From Brachybacterium epidermidis (GTDB lineage Bacteria > Actinomycetota > Actinomycetes > Actinomycetales > Dermabacteraceae): a stretch of 64,000 nucleotides of DNA. The notes under the pieces are model-generated. The model saw nothing but the letters and a program-made list of their open reading frames with translations. It made no database searches and was not told where the DNA came from. The translations under genes and the position numbers were made by a program. Positions 33,795 through 42,798 of this stretch are shown piece by piece. Numbering within the stretch: position 1 is the stretch's first letter; every line of letters begins with the position of its first letter. The DNA lies in contig NZ_JADEYR010000008.1 of the NCBI RefSeq assembly GCF_015209585.1, positions 50,707 to 114,706 on the forward strand. The letters run 5' to 3'.

Positions 33795-33907
33795 GAGGCC
33801 CTCCCGGCTCAGGCGTGGAGGCCCTTTCGGCTCACGCGCGGAGGCCCCCGGCTCACCCGTGGAAGCCCTCCCGGCTCACGCGCGGAGGCCCTCTCCACTC
33901 AGGCGTC
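33795..33907. repeat. Five-copy 23-bp tandem repeat (minisatellite)
   Basis: Units start at 33795, 33818, 33841, 33862 and 33885. The consensus is close to GAGGCCCTCCCGGCTCACGC with GCG completing the unit. All are 23 bases except the third, which has 21. The last unit covers the stop codon of the alpha-L-fucosidase gene (33899-33901), so the array looks like copies of that gene's end spread downstream. The segment 33677-33794 between the array and the truncated reductase holds nothing I recognise. Confidence 0.8.
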
Positions 33908-35230
33908 GGGGCGTTCCCGCGAGGCCTCGAAGTCCAGCGGCAGGCGCGGCACCGGGGCCTCGGAGGGGGCATGGAGGTGCAGGGCACTGAGGCGAGGCTG
34001 CTCGCCGGTGCACTCGATGCGCAGACGGCTCACCTCCACCGGTGTCTCGAGCCGGTGGAGGCGGCGCACGCCGATGGTGCCGCCCTGGGCGATCACCGCG
34101 CCCGACTCGTCCAGCACGCGATGGGTGTGCACGCGCTGCCCAGTGCTGATGTCCTCGCGCAGTTCGAGGTGCTGGACCATGACCGGGCCATCGGTGGTGG
34201 CCTCCCAGACGGTGCCGTCCTCGGAGCGGGCGCGCAGGGGGACCTGCTGCGGGTCGCCGAAGCGGGCATCCAGCGCGTCGCGCAGCTCGCGGCAGCGCTC
34301 CACGTCCCTCTGGTCGATCAGTCCCCGCCGGTCCGGCGGCAGGTTCAGCAGCAGGTTGGCCCCCAGGCCGATGGAGCGGTCGTGGATGGCCAGCAGGTGC
34401 TCGAGGGACTTCGGCTCCTGATCGGCGTGCCAGAACCACCCGGTGCGGATGGACACGTCGCACTCGGGCGGGAGGTAGCGCTCCTGCCCGAAGCTCACGG
34501 TGTCCTCGTCGTAGTTGTTCAGGTCCGCGCTGCTGGTCACGTACCAGCAGGGATCGGCGGCCAGGCCGTCCTCGTTGCCCACCCAGCGGATCGTGGCCGG
34601 CCCCATGTTGAACACCATCGCCCCGGGCTGCAGCTCGTCGATCAGGGCGCGGATGCGGTCCCAGGCGTACTCGCGCCCCGCGGACCCGGCCCCGTCGAAC
34701 CACAGCTCCACCAGCTCGCCGTAGTTCGTGCACAGCTCACTCAGCTGGGCCAGGTAGAACTCGTCGTACGCCTGCGGGTCCTCGTACTGGGGGGCGTTGC
34801 GATCCCAGGGGGACAGGTACAGGCCCAGGCCCACCCCGTGGCGGCGGCAGGCGTCGGCCACCTCGCGCACCACATCGCCCTGGCCGTCACGGAACGGGGA
34901 GGAGGCCACGGAGTAGTCGGTGGTGGCGGTGGGCCACAGGCAGAACCCGTCGTGGTGCTTGGCCGTCAGCACCACGTAGGCCGCCCCGAGATCCTTGGCG
35001 GTGCGCACCCACTGATCGGCATCGAGCTCGCTGGGAGCGAAGTCCGCGGCGGGGATGGTGCCGTCGCTCCACTCGACCCCACCGAAGGTGTTCACCCCGA
35101 CGTGGAAGAACACGCCCAGTCCGGCCTGCTGCCAGGCCAGCTGCTCGGGCGTGGGCGCGATCAGCGAGACGGGGGCGGCGGGCCCGGCAGGACGGGACTC
35201 GGTGGAGGAGACAGGGGTGTCGCGGCTCAT
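33899..35230 (-). CDS. GH29 alpha-L-fucosidase
   Basis: The 443-residue protein is a glycoside hydrolase family 29 enzyme that releases L-fucose from glycans. Barrel landmarks are WQQAGLGVFFHVGVNTF near residue 33, YVVLTAKHHDGFCLWPTATT near residue 85, VGLGLYLSPWDRN near residue 131, and the nucleophile Asp in ELWFDGAG near residue 175. Near residue 310 lies a family segment with SIGLGANLLLNLPPDRRGL. There is no signal peptide, so it acts in the cytoplasm on imported oligosaccharides or glycosides. It is divergent from the GH95 gene, with 112 bases between starts. Its stop codon lies in a 23-bp tandem repeat. Confidence 0.92.
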   Translation of the reverse strand: MSRDTPVSSTESRPAGPAAPVSLIAPTPEQLAWQQAGLGVFFHVGVNTFGGVEWSDGTIPAADFAPSELDADQWVRTAKDLGAAYVVLTAKHHDGFCLWPTATTDYSVASSPFRDGQGDVVREVADACRRHGVGLGLYLSPWDRNAPQYEDPQAYDEFYLAQLSELCTNYGELVELWFDGAGSAGREYAWDRIRALIDELQPGAMVFNMGPATIRWVGNEDGLAADPCWYVTSSADLNNYDEDTVSFGQERYLPPECDVSIRTGWFWHADQEPKSLEHLLAIHDRSIGLGANLLLNLPPDRRGLIDQRDVERCRELRDALDARFGDPQQVPLRARSEDGTVWEATTDGPVMVQHLELREDISTGQRVHTHRVLDESGAVIAQGGTIGVRRLHRLETPVEVSRLRIECTGEQPRLSALHLHAPSEAPVPRLPLDFEASRERPDA

Positions 35231-35342
35231 GCCCCCATCCTCACAGATGTCGGGTCAATTCGCGAGCCGCAGGCATGCCGTACTCGCCCGTACTGGGCTG
35301 ATGCCAGACGATTCCGAAGCAGACATCGGTAGTCTTGGGTGC

Positions 35343-37809
35343 ATGCGACTTGATCCACGCCATCACTTGCTGGACCGCACACCGGCACGCGACTGGACCG
35401 ACGCCTACCCCATCGGCAACGGGCACCTGGGGGCCATGGTGTTCGGCGATCCCCAGCAGGATCGGCTCCAGGTCAACGATGCCGGCGTATGGCAGGGCAG
35501 GCCCGATCCGCGCTCCCTGCCCGGCGGGGCGGCCGCCGCGGTGCTCGAGGCCCGCGAGGCCGCACTGCGCGGTGACGTGCAGGCCGCCGATGCCGCCACC
35601 CGGCGCACCCAGTCCGGGAACGCGCAGATGTACCAGCCGTTCCTGGACCTGCGGATCCACCGCTCCACGGGCGGCTCCCCGCCCGCTCCCTCGGCGCGGA
35701 TGCTGGATCTGCGCAACGGCTGGGCCATCACCATCGCCGAGCAGCTGCGTGCCGTCACCGGCGTGAGCATGGCCGATGACGTGCTGCTGGACCGGCGCGC
35801 GCTCGGCTCCCCCACCGATCTGGCTCTCAGCGTGTCCTCCCCGCACGAGCAGTCCGTGGCCGCACGCACCGCCTCCCACCCCGGTGCCGTGGTGCTGGTG
35901 GGAGCGCTGCGGGTGGGTGCGAGCGTGGATCCCGATGCAGGCGGGGACGACGCCGTGCGCACACCCGGATCGTTCACAGAGTCGGTCCATGCGAGCTGGG
36001 CCCTCGAGCTGCGCAGCGACGGCACGGCCAGCGCGGACCTCACCGCTCCCGACCCGTCGATCCGGGTGCACGGTGCCACCTGGGTCGAGCTGCGGCTGGT
36101 CTCGGCCACCCAGTTCGCCGCCGACGGCACCCTGCGGGTGCCCGATGCCGCTGCTCTGGAGGCGGAGGTGCTGGATCATCTCCACCGCCTCGCCCCCCTC
36201 GGTCATGCCGAGCTCGCCACTCGGGCGGAGGAGGCGCACCGCGAGCTCTACAAGCGGGTCGACCTGGACCTGGCCGCCCCTTCCGGCCCCACCCCTCCCG
36301 TACCGCGATCGCTCCCCGGCGGCCATGCCCACCACGGCGCAGCGCCTGGACGATCTGCGAGCCGATCCCGAGCACGCCGACGGGCCGGACCTGGTGGCCC
36401 TGCTCGCCCACATGGGCCGATACCTGCTGATCAGCGGCGGAGTGGGCGAGGGTCCCCCGCTGAACCTGCAGGGCATCTGGAACGAGTCGACCGCTCCCCC
36501 CTGGTTCAGCTACTACACCATCAACATCAACACGGAGATGAACTACTGGCCCTCCGGGCCCGGGCAGCTGCCCGAGGTGCTGCCCGCCCTGCGCACGTGG
36601 CTCGAGCTGCTGTCCCGGCAGGGTGAGCGCGTGGCGCGCGAGGTGTACGGCGCCCGCGGTTGGACCGCCCACCACAACTCGGACCGCTGGGGCTTCGCCG
36701 CCCCGGTCGGCGACGGCCAGGACCGCCCGCAGTGGTCGTTCTGGCCGCTCGGCGGGGCCTGGCTGACCAGCACCCTGGTGGACCTGCTGCGCTTCACCCC
36801 CGAGGGCCCGTCGCCCGCGGCAGCGCTGGCCGAGGGCGCCGCACGCTTCGTGCTGGACCTGCTGATCGAGCTGCCCGACGGAACGCTCGGCACCGCTCCC
36901 TCGACTTCACCGGAGAACCAGTTCGTGCTGCCGGACGGCACCGCGGGCGAGGTGCACGTGTCCACCACCAGCGACCTGGCGATCATCCGCCAGCTGCTGA
37001 CGGACCTGCTGGAGATCTCCCGCACCACGGAGGTCGAGGAGGAGCTGCTGGAGCTGGCCGAGGCGGCGCTGTCCCGCCTGCCCGGCGAGCGCGTGCTGCC
37101 CTCCGGCCTGATCGCCGAGTGGTCCGACGACGAGCTGACTGACCTCGATCCCCACCACCGCCACCAGTCCCACCTGATCGGCGTGTACCCGGGGACGGGC
37201 CTGGACCCGCGTCGCGATCCTGCCCTCGGCCAGGCCGCCCGCTCCAGCCTGGTGGAGCGCGGCTTCGAGTCCACGGGCTGGTCGCTGGCCTGGCGGATCT
37301 GCCTTGCCGCCCGGCTGGAGGATGCCGAGCTGGGGCACCGCTTCCTGCAGCGGGCCCTGCACCGGGTGGATGCCGACGGCACCGATCCGGTCACCGGCGG
37401 CATCAGCGGCGGCGTGTACTCCTCCCTGCTGTGCGCCCACCCCCCGTTCCAGATCGACGGCAACTTCGGCGCTCTCGCCGGGGTCTGCGAGATGCTGCTG
37501 CAGTCCCACCGCGTGCAGGACGGCCACCGCGAGCTGTCCCTGCTGCCCGCGCTGCCCGCGGCCTGGTCCACCGGGCGTGCCCGCGGGCTGGGAGCCCGCG
37601 GGGGCGCGGTGGTGGACCTGGGCTGGACCCCGCAGCGGGTCGAGCTGGCAGTGCACCTGCCCTCCGGCGACCCCTCCGCTGACGACTACGTCGTGGAGCT
37701 CGACGGGGCCATGCATCCGCTGCCGACCCCGGAGCACGGCGTGGCCCGCCTGTCCCTGACCCGCACCACCGGCCAGGACCCTCACCTCCCCGGAAGAACC
37801 GGACGATGA
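35343..37809 (+). pseudogene. GH95 alpha-L-fucosidase with a frameshift
   Basis: The 5' frame (35343 to about 36295) encodes the GH95 N-terminal domain: PIGNGHLGAMVFGD, then QDRLQVNDAGVWQGRPDPRS. The coding then shifts by one base to the frame that ends at 37809, around the C-rich run 36290-36300. The shifted part holds the catalytic barrel: MGRYLLISGG, NLQGIWNESTAPPW, ININTEMNYW (the two Asn), STSPENQF (the catalytic Glu) and PPFQIDGNFG (the Asp). All active-site residues are thus conserved. Reconstructed length is about 820 residues, normal for the family. It is either a recent inactivating slip, a sequencing error in a C-run, or programmed slippage. There is no signal peptide. Confidence 0.88.
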
Positions 37810-37961
37810 CCACCGAGCTGCGGTACTTCACCGATGCCGTGGGCGACCATGCCGTGGACTTCCTGCGCCGACATGCGGAGGCCAGCGCGGAGCAGGCAGG
37901 TACGGTGATCCGATGGCCAGGAAACAGGAGCGATCCGCCCCGCCCCCGGTGTGCACCATGA
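37806..37961 (+). CDS. Short open frame coupled to the GH95 gene
   Basis: An ATG at 37806 overlaps the GH95 stop as ATGA and opens 51 codons: MTTELRYFTDAVGDHAVDFL, then RRHAEASAEQ, and an Arg/Pro-rich end. The first 30 residues look protein-like, and the rest runs into low-complexity sequence near an 18-bp repeat. It may be the 5' scrap of a lost gene rather than a working peptide. Confidence 0.3.
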   Translation: MTTELRYFTDAVGDHAVDFLRRHAEASAEQAGTVIRWPGNRSDPPRPRCAP

Positions 37962-37967
37962 CACCGC

Positions 37968-38075
37968 GCAGCGCGGCGTCACCCCGGAGCGTGACCTCAC
38001 CCCAGAGCGCGACGACCGCCCAGGGCGTGACGTCACCGCTCAGCGCGACGCATCCGTCGGCCGCGATGCCGGGGG
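37968..38075 (+). repeat. 18-bp tandem repeat, six degenerate units
   Basis: Successive 18-base units begin at 37968, 37986, 38004, 38022, 38040 and 38058, each with a core close to AGCGYGACSWCACC. The period is a multiple of three, and in the frame of the DUF624 gene the units read QRGVTP, ERDLTP, ERDDRP, GRDVTA, QRDASV and GRDAGG. The array lies just before the ATG at 38083. Confidence 0.65.
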
Positions 38076-38082
38076 CCACCCG

Positions 38083-38763
38083 ATGAGCCGCACCGACCAC
38101 GGGGGCGGTCCCGCTCACGTCCCCGTCTGGGTGATCCGGTTCAACGAGGCCTTCGAGCGCGTCTACCTGGTGCTGCGGGTCAATGCGGCGTGGCTGGTGC
38201 TGACGCTGCTGGGCCTGGTGGTGCTGGGAGTGGCCCCGGCCAGCTGCGCCGCGGCCGATGCCTACATCTCCGGCCGCGAGGGCGACCGTGTACCGGTGTG
38301 GCGCACCATGTGGGCCTCCTACCGGTCCCAGATCGTGCGTGCCAACACCCGCATGCTGCCGCTGCTGGTGGTGCAGGGCGGAGCCCTGATGATGCTGTGG
38401 ATCGTCATGGGCGGGGGTGCCGCCAGGCAGGCGATGACGGTGGTCCTCGCCTGCCTGGCCGTGATCAGCCTGTTCTGGGCCACCGTCAGCGCATCCGCAC
38501 TCGCCGCGGTCCCGCGGGTGCGCCGCCAGGACCTCCTGGTGAGCTGGCGGATCTCGCTCCTGATACCGGGCGCCCTGCCGTTGCGGTCGGTGGGTCTGGG
38601 CCTGCTGCTGCTGGTGTGGGTGCTGCTGTGCTGGGCGCTGTGGCCGGTGGGCCTGCTGCTGGGGGCGGGAACGGCCGTGGACATCGCGGTGTCGCTGCTG
38701 GGTCGCCGCGGCGAGCGCCTGCTGGACGAGCTCGACCGCGCCTCCGCCGCGGCAGGCGGCTGA
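38083..38763 (+). CDS. DUF624 (YesL-type) membrane protein
   Basis: The 226-residue protein has four to five membrane spans, including VNAAWLVLTLLGLVVLGVAP with SCAAADAYISGREGD after it, LPLLVVQGGALMMLWIVMGG, and a final LLLLVWVLLCWALWPVGLLL. DUF624/YesL proteins occur beside carbohydrate ABC transporters and glycosidases, consistent with the fucosidases upstream; their exact role is unknown. I chose the ATG at 38083. The frame is open back to a GTG at 37951, and a start there would add a 44-residue repeat-containing extension. No ABC permeases are present nearby. Confidence 0.8.
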   Translation: MSRTDHGGGPAHVPVWVIRFNEAFERVYLVLRVNAAWLVLTLLGLVVLGVAPASCAAADAYISGREGDRVPVWRTMWASYRSQIVRANTRMLPLLVVQGGALMMLWIVMGGGAARQAMTVVLACLAVISLFWATVSASALAAVPRVRRQDLLVSWRISLLIPGALPLRSVGLGLLLLVWVLLCWALWPVGLLLGAGTAVDIAVSLLGRRGERLLDELDRASAAAGG

Positions 38764-38846
38764 AGCACGGCCCGGCCGCGAGGACTACGCTTTGTGACAA
38801 CGACGACCGCCCGACAGCGGGCGAGGAACCGAGGACAAGGGGAGAC

Positions 38847-40334
38847 ATGGCTGACCTGACGATGAGCGTCACCCGCACCGATGCGGTGCTGATCGGCGGC
38901 GGTATCGCCAGCGCCACCCTGGCCGCGCTGCTGACCGAGCTCGAGCCGGACTGGAGCATCCAGGTGGTCGAGAAGCTCGATGGCGTGGGCAAGGAGTCCT
39001 CCGACGGCTGGAACAACGCCGGCACCGGCCACAGCGCCCTGTGCGAGCTGAACTACACGCCGCAGGACGTGGACGGCTCGGTGAGCCCCGCCAAGGCGAT
39101 CAACATCAACGAGCAGTTCCAGGTCTCCCGCCAGTTCTGGTCCTACCTGGTGGAGAACGACCGGATCGGCGATCCCGCCTCCTTCATCCGCTCGGTGCCG
39201 CACATGAGCTTCGTGCGAGGCATCGAGAACGTGGACTACCTGCGCCGGCGCCACCAGGCCCTGACCGCGAACCCGCTGTTCGACCGGATGGAGTTCAGCA
39301 CCGAGCACTCCCGCCTGGCGGAGTGGGCCCCGCTGGTCTCCGAGGGCCGCCCGGTCACCGAGACCATTGCGGTGACCCGCTCCCCCGACGGCACAGACGT
39401 GGACTTCGGGACCCTCACCCGCCAGCTGCTGACCATGGCCTCCGGCCGGGGCACCTCGGTGGCCACCGGCTGGGAGGTCGTGGACCTGCGACGCATGGGC
39501 TCGGACTGGGGTGTGATGGCCCGCTCGGTGGACGGCAACGAGGTGAAGGTGTTCCGGGCCCCGTTCGTGTTCGTGGGCGCGGGAGGCGCGGCCCTGCCGC
39601 TGCTGCAGAAGTCCGGGATCGAGGAGATCCGCGGCTTCGGCGGCTTCCCGATCTCCGGGCAGTGGCTGCGCTGCACCAACCCCGAGGTGATCGAGCGTCA
39701 CGACGCGAAGGTGTACGGCAAGGCCGCTGTGGGCGCCCCGCCGATGAGCGTGCCCCACCTGGACACACGCTTCATCGAGGGGCAGCGCTCCCTGATGTTC
39801 GGCCCGTACGCAGGCTGGTCCCCGAAGTTCCTCAAGACCGGCCGCTACACCGACCTGTTCGCCTCGGTCAAGCCCTCCAACGTCACCCAGATGCTCGCCG
39901 TGGCCCCGCCGAACCTGGACCTGATGACCTACCTGGCCTCGCAGCTGGCCGCCACCGGCCGCCAGCGCTTCGAGGCGCTGCGCGAGTACATGCCGCAGGC
40001 CCGTCCGGAGGACTGGGAGCCCGTCATCGCCGGACAGCGCGTCCAGGTGATCGCCCCCGACGCGGACAAGCACGGCGTGCTGCAGTTCGGCACCCAGATG
40101 ATCACCTCCGCGGACGGCTCCATCGGCGGCATGCTGGGCGCCTCCCCCGGCGCCTCCACCTCCACCACCATCCTGCTGGACATGCTCACCGGGATGTTCC
40201 CGGACCGGGTGGACTCCTGGCGCGGCACCATCACCTCGATGGTGCCCAGCTGGGGCACACGCCTGAGCGATGACCCCCGTGCCGCGCACGAATCTCTCGA
40301 GCGCACCGCCGAGTCCCTCGGCCTGCGCCACTGA
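38847..40334 (+). CDS. mqo: Malate:quinone oxidoreductase
   Basis: The 495-residue flavoprotein oxidises malate to oxaloacetate and reduces the quinone pool; many actinobacteria rely on it in the citric acid cycle. The FAD-binding start is DAVLIGGGIASATLAALL near residue 12. SSDGWNNAGTGHSALCELNY near residue 50, VFVGAGGAALPLLQKSGI near residue 231 and GGMLGASPGASTST near residue 430 are characteristic of Mqo. The start at 38847 has AAGGGGAG just upstream. It stands between the fucose genes and lutABC. Confidence 0.95.
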   Translation: MADLTMSVTRTDAVLIGGGIASATLAALLTELEPDWSIQVVEKLDGVGKESSDGWNNAGTGHSALCELNYTPQDVDGSVSPAKAININEQFQVSRQFWSYLVENDRIGDPASFIRSVPHMSFVRGIENVDYLRRRHQALTANPLFDRMEFSTEHSRLAEWAPLVSEGRPVTETIAVTRSPDGTDVDFGTLTRQLLTMASGRGTSVATGWEVVDLRRMGSDWGVMARSVDGNEVKVFRAPFVFVGAGGAALPLLQKSGIEEIRGFGGFPISGQWLRCTNPEVIERHDAKVYGKAAVGAPPMSVPHLDTRFIEGQRSLMFGPYAGWSPKFLKTGRYTDLFASVKPSNVTQMLAVAPPNLDLMTYLASQLAATGRQRFEALREYMPQARPEDWEPVIAGQRVQVIAPDADKHGVLQFGTQMITSADGSIGGMLGASPGASTSTTILLDMLTGMFPDRVDSWRGTITSMVPSWGTRLSDDPRAAHESLERTAESLGLRH

Positions 40335-40375
40335 CCACGCCCCGTCGCCGGGGCCAGATCTAGAGGAGGAACCGC

Positions 40376-41170
40376 ATGCGCATCTCCCTGATGCCCACCT
40401 GTCTGGTGGACGTGATGACCCCGGACGTGGCCCGGTCCACCGTGATGCTCCTGGAGCGGCTGGGGCACGAGGTGGTCTTCGACCGCCGCCAGACCTGCTG
40501 CGGCCAGATGCACACCAACACCGGGTACTACAAGGAGGCCGCACCGGTGGTGCGCAGCTTCGTGGACACCTTCGAGTCGCAGCTGGAGGAGGTGGACGCG
40601 ATCGTGATGCCCTCGGGCTCCTGCGCCGGCTGCGTGCGCGAGCAGCACCCCCTGGTGGCCCGCCACGAGGGCGATGCGGAGCTGGAGGAGCGCGCCGCGG
40701 CCGTGGCCGCCAAGACCTACGAGCTCTCGGAGCTGCTGGTGGACGTGCTCAAGGTGACCGATGTGGGCGCGTACTTCCCGCACACGGTGACCTACCACCC
40801 CACCTGCCACTCGATGCGGATCCTGAAGGTGGGCCCGCGCCCGCTGCGCCTGCTGCGCGCCGTGGAGGGCATCGAGGTGGTGAACCTGCCGCAGTCGGAC
40901 ACCTGCTGCGGCTTCGGCGGCACCTTCTCGGTCAAGAACGACGCCACCTCCGATGCGATGGTCACCGACAAGGCCGCCAACGTGGTGGCCAGCGGCGCGG
41001 AGTACGTGGTGGCCGGGGACGCCTCGTGCCTGATGAACATCGGCGGGAAGCTGCACCGGGAGCACGCGGGTGACTCCGCTCCCCGCGCGATCCACCTGGC
41101 GCAGATCCTCGCCTCCACGCGCGAGGAGCCGTTCGTGCCCTCCGGGACCATCCTGGGGAGGGCCTCATGA
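40376..41170 (+). CDS. lutA: L-lactate utilisation protein LutA (Fe-S protein)
   Basis: The 264-residue protein has the two cysteine-rich CCG domains of LutA/GlpC-type proteins: QTCCGQMHTNTGYY near residue 40 with SGSCAGCVREQHP near residue 81, and YHPTCHSMR near residue 141 with DTCCGFGGTFSVKN near residue 180. With LutB and LutC it forms the complex that oxidises L-lactate to pyruvate. The start follows a strong GAGGAGGA. The stop overlaps the lutB start by four bases. Confidence 0.94.
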   Translation: MRISLMPTCLVDVMTPDVARSTVMLLERLGHEVVFDRRQTCCGQMHTNTGYYKEAAPVVRSFVDTFESQLEEVDAIVMPSGSCAGCVREQHPLVARHEGDAELEERAAAVAAKTYELSELLVDVLKVTDVGAYFPHTVTYHPTCHSMRILKVGPRPLRLLRAVEGIEVVNLPQSDTCCGFGGTFSVKNDATSDAMVTDKAANVVASGAEYVVAGDASCLMNIGGKLHREHAGDSAPRAIHLAQILASTREEPFVPSGTILGRAS

Positions 41171-42798
41171 GCCGGGAGGGCCGCATGGACACCGTCGACC
41201 TCGGGATGCCGGCCGTGCGACCCCAGCACGCCTCCCCCTCCTCGCACCTGCGCGGCACCCGGGGCTTCCCCGCCGCCGCACGGGACGCCCTGGGGGACGA
41301 GGTGCTGCGGGGCAACCTCACCTACGCCACCGCCACCATCCAGGCCAAGCGCGCCTCGGTGGTGCGGGAGATGCGGGACTGGCAGAAGCTGCGTGATGCC
41401 GGCAGCGCCCTGAAGTGGCACGTCACCGATCACCTGCCCGAGCTGCTGGAGCAGCTGGAGGCTTCCGTGACCGCCGCCGGCGGCACCGTGCACTGGGCCC
41501 GTGACGCCGAGGAGGCCGGGGAGATCGTCACCCGGCTCACCCTCGAGCGCGGCGCCCAGGACGTGCTGAAGGTGAAGTCCATGGCCACCCAGGAGATCGG
41601 CCTGAACGAGACGCTGGCCCACGCAGGCGTGCGCGTGATCGAGTCGGACCTGGCCGAGCTGATCGTGCAGCTGGCCGGGGACGCCCCCAGCCACATCCTG
41701 GTCCCCGCGATCCACCGCAACCGCGCCCAGATCCGCGAGATCTTCCTGCAGGCCATGCCGGACATCGACCCCGAGATCACCGACGACCCGGCTGCCCTGG
41801 CCGGTGCCGCCCGTCGGTTCCTGCGCGAGCGGTTCCTGGACATGGAGCAGTCCGTGGCGATCTCCGGTGCGAACTTCGCCGTGGCCGACACCGGCACCCT
41901 GGTGGTGGTGGAGTCCGAGGGCAACGGCCGCATGTGCCTGACCCTGCCCCGCACCCTGATCTCGGTGGTGGGGATCGAGAAGATCGTGCCCAGCTTCCAG
42001 GACCTCGAGGTGTTCCTGCAGCTGCTGCCGCGCTCCTCCACCGGTGAGCGCATGAACCCGTACACCACCCTGTTCACCGGGGTGGCCGAGGGGGACGGCC
42101 CGCAGGAGTTCCACCTGGTGCTGCTGGACAACGGCCGCAGTGCGGTGCTGGAGGACCCCGAAGGCCGCTCGGCCCTGCACTGCATCCGCTGCTCCGCCTG
42201 CCTGAACGTGTGCCCCGTGTACCAGCGCACGGGCGGCCATGCCTACGGTTCCACCTACCCGGGCCCGATCGGGGCGATCCTGTCCCCGCAGATGACCGGC
42301 GTGAGCGACCCGGAGGATCCCAACGCGACCCTGCCGTACGCCTCCAGCCTGTGCGGGGCCTGCTACGACGTGTGCCCCGTGAAGATCGACATCCCCTCGA
42401 TCCTGGTGCACCTGCGGGCCAAGGAAGTCGATCAGCGCCGGGAGGCCCGCGGGCAGTTCCGCGGCACCTGGGACGTGGCCATGAAGGGTGCCGGCCGCCT
42501 GATGTCCTCCCCGCGGGCCTACGACGCCGCGGTGCGCTCGGCCGGTCCCCTCTCCCGGGTGCTCCCCGGGGAGAACATCGGTCGCCTGCCCGGGGTGCTC
42601 CCCCTGGTGCCCGGGTGGACGGACCACCGGGACCTCCCGCATCCCGGGCAGTCCTTCCGCTCGTGGTGGGCCGCCAGGGAGAAGCACAGCGCAGCGACGG
42701 ATCAGCAGCCCGGTGCCCGCGATGAGCCGGAGCAGCCGAAGGCCCCGCGCTCCGGAAGCGGCACCGACCGCACCGCGCAGAACGGAGGGGAAGCATGA
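41167..42798 (+). CDS. lutB: L-lactate utilisation iron-sulfur protein LutB
   Basis: The 543-residue protein has an N-terminal LUD domain (VLKVKSMATQEIGLNETLAH near residue 135) and a ferredoxin-type module with two [4Fe-4S] motifs, CIRCSACLNVCPVYQ near residue 339 and CGACYDVCPVKID near residue 396. It is the electron-transfer subunit of the LutABC L-lactate oxidation complex. Residues 500-543 form a variable polar tail. Four-base ATGA overlaps link it to lutA and lutC. An in-frame ATG eight codons... further down (MDTVDLG) is an alternative start, but the first ATG has the better coupling. Confidence 0.94.
   Translation: MSREGRMDTVDLGMPAVRPQHASPSSHLRGTRGFPAAARDALGDEVLRGNLTYATATIQAKRASVVREMRDWQKLRDAGSALKWHVTDHLPELLEQLEASVTAAGGTVHWARDAEEAGEIVTRLTLERGAQDVLKVKSMATQEIGLNETLAHAGVRVIESDLAELIVQLAGDAPSHILVPAIHRNRAQIREIFLQAMPDIDPEITDDPAALAGAARRFLRERFLDMEQSVAISGANFAVADTGTLVVVESEGNGRMCLTLPRTLISVVGIEKIVPSFQDLEVFLQLLPRSSTGERMNPYTTLFTGVAEGDGPQEFHLVLLDNGRSAVLEDPEGRSALHCIRCSACLNVCPVYQRTGGHAYGSTYPGPIGAILSPQMTGVSDPEDPNATLPYASSLCGACYDVCPVKIDIPSILVHLRAKEVDQRREARGQFRGTWDVAMKGAGRLMSSPRAYDAAVRSAGPLSRVLPGENIGRLPGVLPLVPGWTDHRDLPHPGQSFRSWWAAREKHSAATDQQPGARDEPEQPKAPRSGSGTDRTAQNGGEA

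Noticed and set aside
33795..33907. Possible CRISPR array
   Set aside because: The units are contiguous with no spacers and drift in sequence; no cas genes are present.
40335..40360. Small CCCCG...CGGGG hairpin between mqo and lutA
   Set aside because: Only five base pairs and no T-run; too weak to call a terminator.
41155..41190. Similarity between the lutB start region (GAGCCGGGAGGGCC) and the reverse of the 23-bp minisatellite unit
   Set aside because: The match is short and G-rich, and there is no copy structure at lutB; probably coincidence.
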